A stretch of DNA of 57,344 bases from the NCBI GenBank assembly GCA_902769875.1, contig CACXQV010000011.1, positions 1-57,344 of the forward strand, given 5' to 3'. Position 1 is the stretch's first letter. Each line of letters begins with the position of its first letter. The notes under the pieces were generated by a model. The model ran no database searches. It was not told the origin of the DNA and was given only the letters and a program-made list of their open reading frames with translations. A program made the position numbers and the translations under genes. Of this stretch, positions 22,870 to 31,600 are shown one piece after another. Source of the DNA: an uncultured Bacteroidia bacterium (GTDB taxonomy: Bacteria; Bacteroidota; Bacteroidia; Bacteroidales; F082).

Positions 22870-24297
22870 TCATTTTTCAGCTACTCTTGTGATGTTTTCA
22901 TAGTCCAAATCGGGATGTGAGGCAAGGTATTCCATCATCAGGTCGTTGGAACTGCGGAAGGTGGTTTCGCCGTCGTCCTCGTGTTCAAAGTCGAACACCG
23001 ATGACATGTAGCTGTTCATCACGACATTGTATTTCGCGTTGAGGTCCAAGGGCTTGCCGTTCTCCAAGGTCACTTCAATATCGGTCATCTCGCCGTTGTC
23101 GTCCACCTTGTATGTGTAAGAGTAGCCGGAGCAATAGATGGGGCCGCCGTCGGTGACGAAGCAGCTTTTCATCAGGCTGATGATTTCTTCGCCGGTGAGG
23201 GTGAAACGGATGATTTCGTTGTCGAAGGGGTCCAAGGCAAATAAGTCTTTCAGCAAGATGGGACGGGCCGAAAGCGTGTCGAAGCGGACGCCTCCGGGGT
23301 TTTGGAAAGCCATGTCGGCACCTGTGGTGTGGCGGAAGGCATCGGTCATCAGGCAGCCGAGCGTCTCGCAGCTGTTGATGGGCTTGAGGTTGTTGCCGAT
23401 GACGGTGTAGAAATAATCGTTGTTGTTGTATTTGTCGACCATGGCTTGCACTGTCGCGTTGCGTTTTGGGAAGTCCTTGATGGAGAGCAGCTGCATGTCC
23501 TTGTCGACGATTTTGCCTTTGCGGATTGTGAAGGTGCTCAGGGTCAGGTATTTGACCTTGGCCTCGGCTTGTGTGACCAATACGTTGCCGACCAATTGTT
23601 TTTCGGCCACGCGGGTATGGCTGTGTCCGCCAAAGATGGCATCGATTTGCGGGAATTTCGCGGCAATTTCACGATCCTCCTCATAGCCCAAGTGAGTGAG
23701 CAGGAATATGATGTCGCAGCCTTTGAGTTCGTCGAGGCATTTGGGCAGCACTTCCTCGAAGGGGACGAAATGAGAGCCGCCAGCGTTTTTCGGGTGGAAA
23801 TCGGGAATATTGTTCGAACCCAATTGGATGCCGCCTATCACGCCGATTTTCAAACCGTTGCGTTCAAATATCCTATAGGGATAGACATTGGGCATCTGTA
23901 ATGTGTCGTCGAAGGTGACATTGGCGCACACGAAGGGGAACTTGGCCCAGCCCAAGGCATCGCGCAATGCCAGCACGCCAGCATCCCACTCGTGGTTGCC
24001 GAAGCACGAGAGGTCGAAGCCGACGGCGTTCATCAGTTCGTACATGGGTTTGGCAGGCTGGGCATAACGGTCGTTGATGGGGTTGCCCGAGCGGTTGTCG
24101 CCCGCGCCGAAGAGGAGCAAGTCGGGATGGGCGGTGCGCAGGCTGTCGATGAGGGCGGCCATTTGCGGGAAGTTGTCGATGTTGGCGTGCATGTCGTTGG
24201 TCGAAACGACGTAAATCTTCTGCTCCTTGGGTTGGCAGGCTGCAAAAAAGAGTGAGGCTACGAGAGCGGTCATTATGAGTCGGATGGTTTTCTTCAT
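22870..24297 (-). CDS. 5'-nucleotidase/UshA-like metallophosphoesterase (lipoprotein)
   Basis: The 475-residue product has a lipoprotein signal with FFAAC (Cys about 20). The N-terminal metallophosphoesterase domain shows STNDMHA (about 32-38), GAGDN with RSGNP, FGNHEWDAG (about 100-108) and GGHSHT. The C-terminal 5'-nucleotidase domain (about 290-475) has NPGGVRFD and GEEIISLM for nucleotide binding. It should dephosphorylate nucleotides or UDP-sugars outside the cytoplasm. It is followed upstream on the same strand by a 64-residue ORF only 5 bases away, suggesting co-transcription. Confidence 0.9.
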   Translation of the reverse strand: MKKTIRLIMTALVASLFFAACQPKEQKIYVVSTNDMHANIDNFPQMAALIDSLRTAHPDLLLFGAGDNRSGNPINDRYAQPAKPMYELMNAVGFDLSCFGNHEWDAGVLALRDALGWAKFPFVCANVTFDDTLQMPNVYPYRIFERNGLKIGVIGGIQLGSNNIPDFHPKNAGGSHFVPFEEVLPKCLDELKGCDIIFLLTHLGYEEDREIAAKFPQIDAIFGGHSHTRVAEKQLVGNVLVTQAEAKVKYLTLSTFTIRKGKIVDKDMQLLSIKDFPKRNATVQAMVDKYNNNDYFYTVIGNNLKPINSCETLGCLMTDAFRHTTGADMAFQNPGGVRFDTLSARPILLKDLFALDPFDNEIIRFTLTGEEIISLMKSCFVTDGGPIYCSGYSYTYKVDDNGEMTDIEVTLENGKPLDLNAKYNVVMNSYMSSVFDFEHEDDGETTFRSSNDLMMEYLASHPDLDYENITRVAEK

Positions 24298-24302
24298 GGC
24301 TT

Positions 24303-24497
24303 TTATGATTTGATGTAGATTTTTGAGTTGGCGCGCAGCGAGCCATCGAGGTCGATGAGATTGCCGTAGGCGTCTTTCACTGTAATGCCGTCGAGCTTGA
24401 GCGGCAGGTTTTTGGCGCGGCAGTAGGCCAGCACCACTGATTTCACCTTTGCGCCGTAATAAGTGCGCACCTCGGTGTCGTTGACGAATGCTTTCAT
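24303..24497 (-). CDS. Small conserved-looking protein, possible beta-grasp fold
   Basis: The 64-residue product starts MKAFVNDTEVRTYYGAKVKS. It shows a strand-helix-strand pattern ending ITVKDAYGNLIDLDGSL and KIYIKS, reminiscent of small beta-grasp proteins, but the resemblance is weak. It has no signal peptide although its partner gene is a lipoprotein. The 5-base spacing to the nucleotidase gene implies one operon. Confidence 0.55.
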   Translation of the reverse strand: MKAFVNDTEVRTYYGAKVKSVVLAYCRAKNLPLKLDGITVKDAYGNLIDLDGSLRANSKIYIKS

Positions 24498-24513
24498 GTT
24501 GTTGAATTGTTGG

Positions 24514-24540
24514 TTGTTGGATTGTTGGATTGTTGGATTG
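24514..24540. repeat. 8-bp microsatellite TTGTTGGA
   Basis: Three full copies of TTGTTGGA start at 24514, 24522 and 24530, with a partial fourth. The array lies 17 bases upstream of the small ORF, where a length change could alter transcription or translation. Confidence 0.8.
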
Positions 24541-24547
24541 TTTAATG

Positions 24548-25237
24548 TTAGAGAGAATCGATTTTGTCGCAGACTTTTAGCACATGGTCTAAGCCGTAGA
24601 GCATAGATTTTGAGTCCACACCCATCCAAGCAAAAAGTGTTTGGATTTTTCTATACTCGGTTTTGATGTAATCTGTGTGAATGACTGCATGGTTTGTGAG
24701 AAAACAAATGGGTTCGTGATGAGCAATGCGATTGCGGAGCGTATTGATTTTGTCGAGTTCATTGAAAATGTAGGATTGATTAATGTGACAAGAAGGTGTT
24801 GAACGCTCCTTATACGGAAATACCTTAAGAAGAACTTGACCTGTAGCCCTGTATTGAGGGGGTGAAAACATATATTTCCATACCCCAAAATCTAATCCTG
24901 ACAGTAGTTTTGTATGACTATACAAATTTTCGTCAACCAACTTTTCATAGGCTCTTTTCACTATCTCAAAAGTCTTAATTGTATCTTGCCCAGCAAGAAA
25001 ACCATCCGAGGAAATGGAATCCTTTAGCCATTCTTCTCCAAAGACTCTTGTCAATTCGCGATCAATGAAATTCCTGATGGTTACCTCAAAACAACTAATA
25101 ATGGTGAACATCTCCTGTGAAATCTGCAAATTATACCTGTAAAGTGTCATGGCTTTTCGGGTATTCCCTCCACATGAATCCACATACCTGCTCATTCGTT
25201 TTTGCGATAATATCCGTTCAAATTCCGAAAAATTCAT
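24548..25237 (-). CDS. Abi_2-family abortive-infection protein
   Basis: From MNFSEFERILSQKR the product has 229 residues. It shows features of the Abi_2 (AbiD/AbiF) family: an N-terminal helical region with RYNLQISQEMFTIISCFEVTIRN (two overlapping parts of one helix) and the C-terminal LRNRIAHHEPI (about 170-180). That motif is an Rx4-6H HEPN-type RNase signature. Family members act in phage exclusion; this one is not assigned. A TAATTTTG box at 25267-25274 supports this start over 25354. The gene is AT-rich (40% GC in 24961-25020, counted) compared with neighbours, suggesting acquisition. Confidence 0.78.
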   Translation of the reverse strand: MNFSEFERILSQKRMSRYVDSCGGNTRKAMTLYRYNLQISQEMFTIISCFEVTIRNFIDRELTRVFGEEWLKDSISSDGFLAGQDTIKTFEIVKRAYEKLVDENLYSHTKLLSGLDFGVWKYMFSPPQYRATGQVLLKVFPYKERSTPSCHINQSYIFNELDKINTLRNRIAHHEPICFLTNHAVIHTDYIKTEYRKIQTLFAWMGVDSKSMLYGLDHVLKVCDKIDSL

Positions 25238-25266
25238 GCTTTTTTCCTCAATTCTATTGTTTATAT

Positions 25267-25286
25267 CAAAATTATTACTACTTTTG
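25267..25286. promoter_or_regulatory. Back-to-back -7 boxes between the Abi_2 and protease genes
   Basis: TAATTTTG on the minus strand (25267-25274) serves the Abi_2 gene, 30 bases away. TACTTTTG on the plus strand (25279-25286) points to the protease gene, which also has a nearer box at 25408. Confidence 0.55.
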
Positions 25287-25407
25287 CAGCGTTGATTCCC
25301 ATTAACCTCTGGCCGCAAGGTCAAGTTAGTGGGTTTTGTTTTTGTATCAATCAAATTGCAAAATTACGCTTTTTCGCCAAATTTTGAAATTCTCTTGAAC
25401 TTTTTCC

Positions 25408-25415
25408 TATTTTTG
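25408..25415 (+). promoter_or_regulatory. -7 box of the zinc protease gene
   Basis: TATTTTTG followed by TAGCC matches TAnnTTTG, 32 bases before the ATG at 25447. Confidence 0.62.
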
Positions 25416-25446
25416 TAGCCCAAACAACCCTAAAAATCGTACGATT

Positions 25447-26403
25447 ATGAGATTAGAAGGACGCAGAGAAAGCACCAATGTGGAAGACCGCCGTGGAAAG
25501 AAAACCGTTGCCGCTGCCAGCGGAATCGGTATCGGTGGCATTATCATTTATTTGATTATCAGCCTTATGGGCGGCGACCCAAGTGCCGTTATGGAACAGA
25601 TGCAACAAGGCGCATCGACCGAGTATGTCGACGACGGCAAGGACTACAGCCAAGTGGATGCCGAACTGATGACGTTCTGCAAGCGCATCCTCGCTGGCAC
25701 CGAGGACGTGTGGACGCGCGAATTCCAGAAAATGGGCCGCACCTACCACGCCCCCAAGATGGTCATCTACAGCGATGCCGTCAACTCGGGCTGCGGCAAC
25801 GCAACCTCGGCGGGCGGGCCTTTCTATTGCTCAGCCGACAACACGGTCTACCTTGACCTTGAGTTTTTCAAGAGCATGAAACGCCAAATCGGGGCCGACG
25901 GCGACTTTGCCTACGCCTACGTCATCGCCCACGAGGTGGGTCACCATGTGCAAAACGAACTCGGCATTTTGGGTCAGGCGCACCAGCAGATGGCACAGTA
26001 TGGCCGCAACACGCCCAAGGCCAACGAAGTGAGCGTGCGCCTCGAGTTGCAGGCCGACTTCTTCGCCGGCGTGTGGGCCTACAACGACAACAAGATGTTC
26101 GGCTCGCTCGAAGACGGCGACATTGAGGAAGCCCTCAACGCGGCGGCCAAAATCGGCGACGATTACCTCCAGAAGCAAGCCTACGGACGCACCGCGCCCG
26201 AAACCTTCAACCACGGCACCAGCGCCCAACGCTCGCGCTGGCTGAAGAAAGGCCTCACACGGGCGACGTTTCGCAAGGCGACACGTTCTCGCCCGCTTAT
26301 AGTGCGCTGTAATTCAAGGAATTTGGTTGGAAAATATGGGAAAAGCGTCAAGGTTGTTGGCGCTTTTTCTTTTTCCCGTAATACCAAATCTGCCAACTGT
26401 TGA
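25447..26403 (+). CDS. YpfJ-type neutral zinc metallopeptidase with a C-terminal frameshift
   Basis: The product begins MRLEGRRESTNVEDRRG, has one membrane segment (about 22-42), a metallopeptidase domain and the zinc motif HEVGHH (about residue 160). Such proteins normally end soon after GTSAQRSRWLKKGL. Here the frame continues 54 residues past GLTRATFRKA into the convergent transporter gene. Shifting one base near 26250 gives HTGDVSQGDTFSPAYSAL and a TAA at 26310-26312, the typical family ending. One base therefore seems lost in or near GGCCTCACACG, a real mutation or an assembly error. The catalytic core is intact. Confidence 0.82.
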   Translation: MRLEGRRESTNVEDRRGKKTVAAASGIGIGGIIIYLIISLMGGDPSAVMEQMQQGASTEYVDDGKDYSQVDAELMTFCKRILAGTEDVWTREFQKMGRTYHAPKMVIYSDAVNSGCGNATSAGGPFYCSADNTVYLDLEFFKSMKRQIGADGDFAYAYVIAHEVGHHVQNELGILGQAHQQMAQYGRNTPKANEVSVRLELQADFFAGVWAYNDNKMFGSLEDGDIEEALNAAAKIGDDYLQKQAYGRTAPETFNHGTSAQRSRWLKKGLTRATFRKATRSRPLIVRCNSRNLVGKYGKSVKVVGAFSFSRNTKSANC

Positions 26404-27256
26404 ACAGGTTTTGCAGCACCGAATAGAAGGCCAAATAGACCGATGCCAGAGGGTGCAGGTAATGGTTGGCCATCCAAATGCCCATGGCGGAGTTTTTCTG
26501 CCCGAGCAGTTGCCCGCCCGCTATGGTGTCGCCGTACTTGTGCCCGATCCACTTGCCGAGGCCGAACTGGACGATGCAGAACAGCAAGGCCGAAACGCCG
26601 AGCCAAAGAATGCTGTTCCAATTGCCCTTGCCGTGCAAAAAGATGAAATCGATGGTCTGGCCCAAGGTGAGGAACAGGGCGACGGCCCAAAAATAGAACG
26701 CCAGACCCTTGTAGCGGCTGAGGAGATGGTTGGCGCGGGGCCACCACAATTGCAAGGCCAAGGCCACGAAAAACGGCAAGCCAATGACCGTGCCCACGCG
26801 CCGCAAAATCTGCAAAAACGACTCCAAGAATGGCATGTCCTGATTCACGCCGATGAAGGAAAAATAGATGGGCGCGACAATGGAAATCAACAGATTGCCG
26901 ATGACCGTGTAGGATGTCACGGTGTTGCGGTCGGCGCCGAGCATGGTGCTGATGACCGCCACCGAGGCCGCCACGGGGCAAAGCACCCCTATCAACACGC
27001 CTTCGGCAATGATTTCGTTGACATTCAACAGCCCGAGCAAGGCATAGCCGCCCAAACTCACTCCCACTTGGAACAACATAATCCAAACGAACAGCGGCCT
27101 GAAGCGCAGTTTCAGGATGTCGACCGCCGAAAAGGTAAGCAAAAGGATGGTGAAGATGATGTAAGGCACCACCACGACAAAAGCCGCGCAATATTCGTGC
27201 AGCAACAGCCCCAGCACAATGGCGATGGGCAAAATATAGCTTCTGATTTTTTGCAT
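26348..27256 (-). CDS. BASS-type (bile acid:sodium symporter-like) membrane transporter
   Basis: The 302-residue product is almost wholly hydrophobic, with about nine or ten membrane helices. GVLCPVAASVAVISTMLGA (about 90-108) and GQKNSAMGIWMA (about 260-271) resemble the two conserved stretches of the bile acid:sodium symporter superfamily. It probably imports an organic anion with Na+, substrate unknown. Its promoter region (TATCTTTG, 27300-27307, minus strand) lies inside a repeat that recurs before the antitoxin gene. Confidence 0.72.
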   Translation of the reverse strand: MQKIRSYILPIAIVLGLLLHEYCAAFVVVVPYIIFTILLLTFSAVDILKLRFRPLFVWIMLFQVGVSLGGYALLGLLNVNEIIAEGVLIGVLCPVAASVAVISTMLGADRNTVTSYTVIGNLLISIVAPIYFSFIGVNQDMPFLESFLQILRRVGTVIGLPFFVALALQLWWPRANHLLSRYKGLAFYFWAVALFLTLGQTIDFIFLHGKGNWNSILWLGVSALLFCIVQFGLGKWIGHKYGDTIAGGQLLGQKNSAMGIWMANHYLHPLASVYLAFYSVLQNLFNSWQIWYYGKKKKRQQP

Positions 27257-27286
27257 TGCCTAAGGTTTCAAGTCGTACCCTCTCAT

Positions 27287-27418
27287 TGGTTTGCGCCTGC
27301 AAAGATACATGATTTTTGGCAAAGCCCACTCTACCAATCCATTATTTCCCTACTTTTGCCGGTTCTTTTTTCAGGCGGGTTGGCTCGTCACGGAGGGACG
27401 ACACCTGCTTAACCCTCT
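27287..27418. repeat. Bidirectional promoter repeat, copy 1
   Basis: About 130 bases match 28276-28405, roughly 85% by eye. The module holds a minus-strand -7 box (TATCTTTG, 27300-27307) for the transporter and a plus-strand box TACTTTTG (27351-27358), with CTACCAATCCATTATTTCCC between them. It ends in GGACGACACCTGCTTAACCCTC. Between this copy and copy 2 lies the YoeB toxin-antitoxin pair. Confidence 0.85.
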
Positions 27419-27503
27419 ATGAGTGCCTCGACGGGAAGAATGTGCTTCGGATGGAGAAGCGGTTTGCTTGAATTGACTTCATTCCATCACGTCTAAAACA
27501 CAA

Positions 27504-27531
27504 ACGACCGCTGCCTAAAAGTAGCGGTCGT
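27504..27531 (+). terminator. Hairpin after promoter repeat copy 1
   Basis: ACGACCGCT (27504-27512) pairs with AGCGGTCGT (27523-27531) around a 10-base loop, followed by AAGTATTTT. It could end a short transcript from the plus-strand box at 27351, about 150 bases long, with no ORF of note. Confidence 0.5.
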
Positions 27532-27547
27532 AAGTATTTTAAGGTGA

Positions 27548-27652
27548 GCGTCCTGTGGATTGGATACTTCCGGTGGTCTGCCTCAATCCTTTATCGATGA
27601 AAAACAAGCGTCCGGGTGGGTTAGATACTCCCTGTCAGTCTGCCTTGTCTTT
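27548..27652. repeat. Imperfect 61-bp direct repeat
   Basis: 27548-27591 and 27609-27652 share GCGTCC...TGG.TTRGATACT.CC and GTCTGCCT at an offset of 61 bases. No coding frame is supported. The remainder of the gap to 27761 shows nothing recognised. Confidence 0.55.
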
Positions 27653-27761
27653 TCACGCCGCAAAAATACAACCTTTTCCCCATTCCGCAAGCCTTTCGGC
27701 AAAAAAATAGAAAAACAATGCTGTTACATCTTGACATTGTCGGAAAGGAATGGTCAACGAA

Positions 27762-28031
27762 TCATTTCGAGTAATGGTATCTCAATGAAATGACATAGAC
27801 ATAAATCATACCGCTGCTAATGGAGTACACAATTCGATGCTCGTCTGTAATGCGACGGCTCCACAGTCCGTGTTGCTCACCCTTCAGCGGCTCGGGCTTG
27901 CCAATACCCGTAAAAGGATGTTTTTGGATGTCCTCAATCAGGTCGCTAATGCGCTTCATTATGCGTTTGTTGCCTGTCTGTTTCCAATAGTCGCGGTCTT
28001 GGAGGGCGCGAGGCGTGAAAATCACTTCCAT
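27762..28031 (-). CDS. YoeB/Txe-family toxin (ribosome-dependent mRNA interferase)
   Basis: The 89-residue product has the RelE-fold YoeB pattern: FTPRALQDRDYWKQTG, a GIGKPEPLKGEQHGLWSRRI block (about 42-61), EHRIVYSI and a C-terminal RYHYSK carrying the catalytic-region His and Tyr. It should cut mRNA at the ribosome when free of antitoxin. It overlaps the upstream antitoxin gene by 10 bases. A bidirectional promoter repeat lies on each side of the pair. Confidence 0.9.
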   Translation of the reverse strand: MEVIFTPRALQDRDYWKQTGNKRIMKRISDLIEDIQKHPFTGIGKPEPLKGEQHGLWSRRITDEHRIVYSISSGMIYVYVISLRYHYSK

Positions 28032-28261
28032 AAGTCTTCCACTTTTACCACTTCACCCCGTCCGTTCTTGATGTCCTCTTGTCCTTGGCGGATAATCTCT
28101 GCCATAGCAGGCGATGACATCAAATACTCCGTTTCGTCCATCTCTTCCTTTTTTGCTGCAAGTTTCTTGGCATATTTCAGCATCTTTGCCATCAGTGACT
28201 CGTCCTCGGCGATGATGCTCAACTGACGAAACAACTCCGCATTCATCTGTAATGCTGTCAT
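28022..28261 (-). CDS. Antitoxin of the YoeB-type pair
   Basis: The 79-residue acidic product lies directly upstream of the toxin, overlapping it by 10 bases. The N-terminal half is helical (MTALQMNAELFRQLSII). The C-terminal half, about 45-79 with SSPAMAEIIRQGQEDI and EVVKVEDLW, resembles the toxin-wrapping tail of YefM/Phd-like or DUF-type antitoxins. I cannot assign the family firmly. Its promoter is probably TATTTTTG on the minus strand at 28289-28296. Confidence 0.78.
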   Translation of the reverse strand: MTALQMNAELFRQLSIIAEDESLMAKMLKYAKKLAAKKEEMDETEYLMSSPAMAEIIRQGQEDIKNGRGEVVKVEDLWK

Positions 28262-28275
28262 AATCCTAATATGTA

Positions 28276-28610
28276 TGGTTTACGCCTGCAAAAATACACA
28301 TTTTTAACAAAATCCACTCTACCAATCCATTATTTCCCTACTTTTGCGGGTTCTTTTTTCGGGCGGGTGGCATCGTCCCGAAGGGACGACACCTGCTTGA
28401 CCCTCGACAAGCGCAGCGCAGTCGGGGGGGAACACGAACAGACAACAACAATATAACAACATAAGTAGATGAATAAAATTGGTTTACATATTGGACGCGA
28501 GACTACGAGACTGCGAGACTACGAGGCATTTGTTTGTCCCGAAGTCTCGAAGTCCCGTGTCCCGAAGTCAAAAGGTATTGCAGTTTAATTTTGAACAATT
28601 ACTTAACAAA
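28276..28610. repeat. Promoter/leader repeat, copy 2 (empty site)
   Basis: This has the minus-strand box (28289-28296), the plus-strand box TACTTTTG (28339-28346), an inverted repeat TCGTCCC-GAA-GGGACGA (28373-28389), a CAACAACAATATAACAACATAAG stretch (split by 28460), a CGAGACT tandem (about 28497-28530) and a GAAGTC-rich end. From about 28325 it matches 33880-34202. It lies directly upstream of the giant gene, so it may give a leader of about 290 bases. The sequence AACA-GACAAC at 28437-28446 is the empty site of the 29-base element in copy 3. Confidence 0.85.
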
Positions 28611-28628
28611 AATAAAACAACTAATACA

Positions 28629-31600
28629 ATGAAAATCAAAAGTCTACTCAAACACAACCTCATGCGGGCGGCCATGACGCTCGCCCTCATCTTGGCCTGC
28701 GCAACGGCGTGGGCGCAGACCACACAATCCGTCACTTACATTGACGAGAACGGACAGACACAGACCGTCACCGCCACCGTGCTGACAAGCAACGAGAGTA
28801 GCCTCGGCAGCGACGGCACGACGACGTGGTATGTGGTGAACAGCAACATCACCCACAGCGGCAGGATTAATTATCGTGGCAACGTGAACATAATCCTGGC
28901 CGACGGCTGTACGATGACCACGAGCACCGACAATGGCGATGGCATCCATGGATATAGCAGCAGCACGCTGACCATCTACGGCCAGACCCTCGGCACCGGC
29001 ACCCTCGCGGCCACCGGCGGCGGCGCAGGCAATCCTTCCATCTATTCTAGTGATGGCGACATCATCATCAACGGCGGCACCGTCACCGTCACTGCCACCA
29101 GCCCCGGTACCCCTTGCATCTCTATCGGCAACGGCAGTTTCACCATCAACGGCGGCACCGTCACCGCCACTGCCACCGGCTCCAGCAGCGTAGGCATCTT
29201 TGGCGGCACCGTCACCATCAACGGCGGCACCGTCACCGCCTCTGGCACCAGCACCGGTATTAGTGCCCACTGGGGCAGCGGCACCATCACCCTTGGCTGG
29301 ACCAACACTACCGACTGCATCCATGCCAGCAGCTACTCCGGTACCGTGAATATAGCCGACGGCAAGGCACTCAAGAACGGCGGCACCGTCTACTACGGCA
29401 CGCTGACCGCCGCCCAGAAGTCGGCCATCGCCAACGTCACGCTACAGCCCGCCACCCAGGCCGAATTCATAGCCGCTGCCCTGCCGCAGACCGGCACCAA
29501 CGAATACACCATCTACGATTCCGTGGGCTGGAACGCCTTCTGCCTCGCCCTCGACGACAACGCCACGTGGAACCGCTTCAGCGGCAAGACTGTGAAACTC
29601 GGTGCCAACATCACCGTGACGCAGATGGCGGGCGGCAGCCAGCATGACTTCACCGGCACCTTCGACGGCGACGGCAAGACGCTCACCGTCAGTTACGGCT
29701 CGGCCGACGAACCCATCAACGCACAATACGTGGCCCCCTTCCTCTACACCACTGACAACAACGGGAGTATGCCCAAGTTCCGCAACCTCACCATCGACGG
29801 CAACATCTATGAAGCTTACACAGGCAGCGAAGAGCATCATCACGTCGGCGGACTCATCGGCCACCTCTACGGCACTGTGACCATCGAGCACTGCACCAGC
29901 AACGTCACCATCACCTCGACCGGCGGCGCGGGCGGCTTCGTTGGCCTCTGCGAGAACGCCGTCAGCTTCAACGACTGCGTGAGCAGTGCCGTCATCCACA
30001 GCGCGGGCGGCAGCAACGGCGGTTTCATCGGCTGGAGCCGTTCCAGCAACTATACCATCAGCTTCGCGGGATGCGTCTTCAACGGCAAACTGCTAAAGGT
30101 TAACGGCAACGGCAAAGACAACGGCGGCTTCATCGGATGGAAGGGTGACCTCAAGACGGTCGTCATCACGAACTGTCTCGTTGACCCCGCACCCCTCTGC
30201 GAGGGTGAGACGATGGCCGACGGCAACAGTGCCACCTTCAGCCGCCAACATTCCAACTACGCCGCTATTATCACCAACTGCTACTACACCCGCACGCTCG
30301 GCACGGCGCAAGGCAAGCAGGCCCGCAGCATCACGGCGGGCAATTATGTCACCGTGGAGAATGCCGGAACGGCCACTACATACAGCACTTCCGGCATCAC
30401 CAGTTACGGCACGGGCATCAAATATAATAATGTGCTCTACGCCGGCAGCGGCGAAACGGTGAGCCTCACATTGGGCATCACAGTGCCTGAAGACTATTTC
30501 TTAGGCTACAGCGCAAGCCCCACAGAAGCCACTTTGAGCGGCAGCGGAAACCCCTACACCCTCACCATGCCCGATGCGGATGTTGTCATCACAGCCAACA
30601 CGAGCTTTCCTACTGTCAGCTACATTGATGAGAACGGCGAAACGCAGCAACGCACCGACTACATCTGGCTCACCGGCACGGAAACCACCCTTGGCGCAGC
30701 AGGCCAAGAAACATGGTGTGTCGTGCAAGGCACCCTCAACTACTCCCATGGCATTCAGCTTTTGGGCAACACCCACATCATCCTCTGCGACGGCGCAGCC
30801 ATGAACATCGGCACCAGTGACAACCCTGTGTCGGGTACATCATATCAAGAAAATGTGGGATTCTACGGTGGTGAAACATTCAATTTGTCCCTCTATGCAC
30901 AAAGCGGCAACACTGGAACACTCACCATCTATTCCCAATGGTGTTCATTCGATGTCAAGGATCTCACCATCGCCGGTGGCAACTTGAACGCTACTACAAT
31001 AACCACTAGCCCAGTTATTGGTTGTAGTAATAACCTTACTGTTCGCCGCAGCGCGTTGGAGATCCATACAAATGGCCCTGCCGTTCAAGCCAACGGCGAT
31101 GTTGCTTTAAGCAACGTTACTGCCAACATCAATTCGTCAAATAACGTTGGTTTTTCTTGTTCAAATTTCGCTGTTGACAACAGCCAGTTGACGGTCAATA
31201 CTCGCGCTGAGGCAATCGTGGCCAACAACGGCATCATCACCCTAAGCAACGTTACTGCCAACCTCAATTCGTCAAATGCCTTTGGTCTTGTTTGTTCAAA
31301 TTTCACTGTTGACAACAGCCAGTTGACGGTCACTGCTCCCAATCCAGCAATCCGGGCAAGCGTCATCACCCTCGGCTGCACCGCCGCCACCGATTTTATC
31401 AAGGCAACTAATACCAGTTCATTAAACTATAGCTACTATGGCACCGTGAAGATTGCCGACGGACAGACGCTCTACGATGGAGCCAACGCCTATACCGGCA
31501 CGCTGACCGACGCAGAGCGGCAGACCATAGGCGGCCGGAAGCTCACCAATGTCGCTCCCCCTACCTACGACTACATCGGTCTCAATGGCACAGGGGCAAC

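Noticed and set aside
26181-27329. 382-residue minus-strand frame
   Set aside because: It overlaps the transporter gene in a different frame, with Arg/His/Gly/Ala bias and no domain. The 302-residue frame has clear membrane helices.
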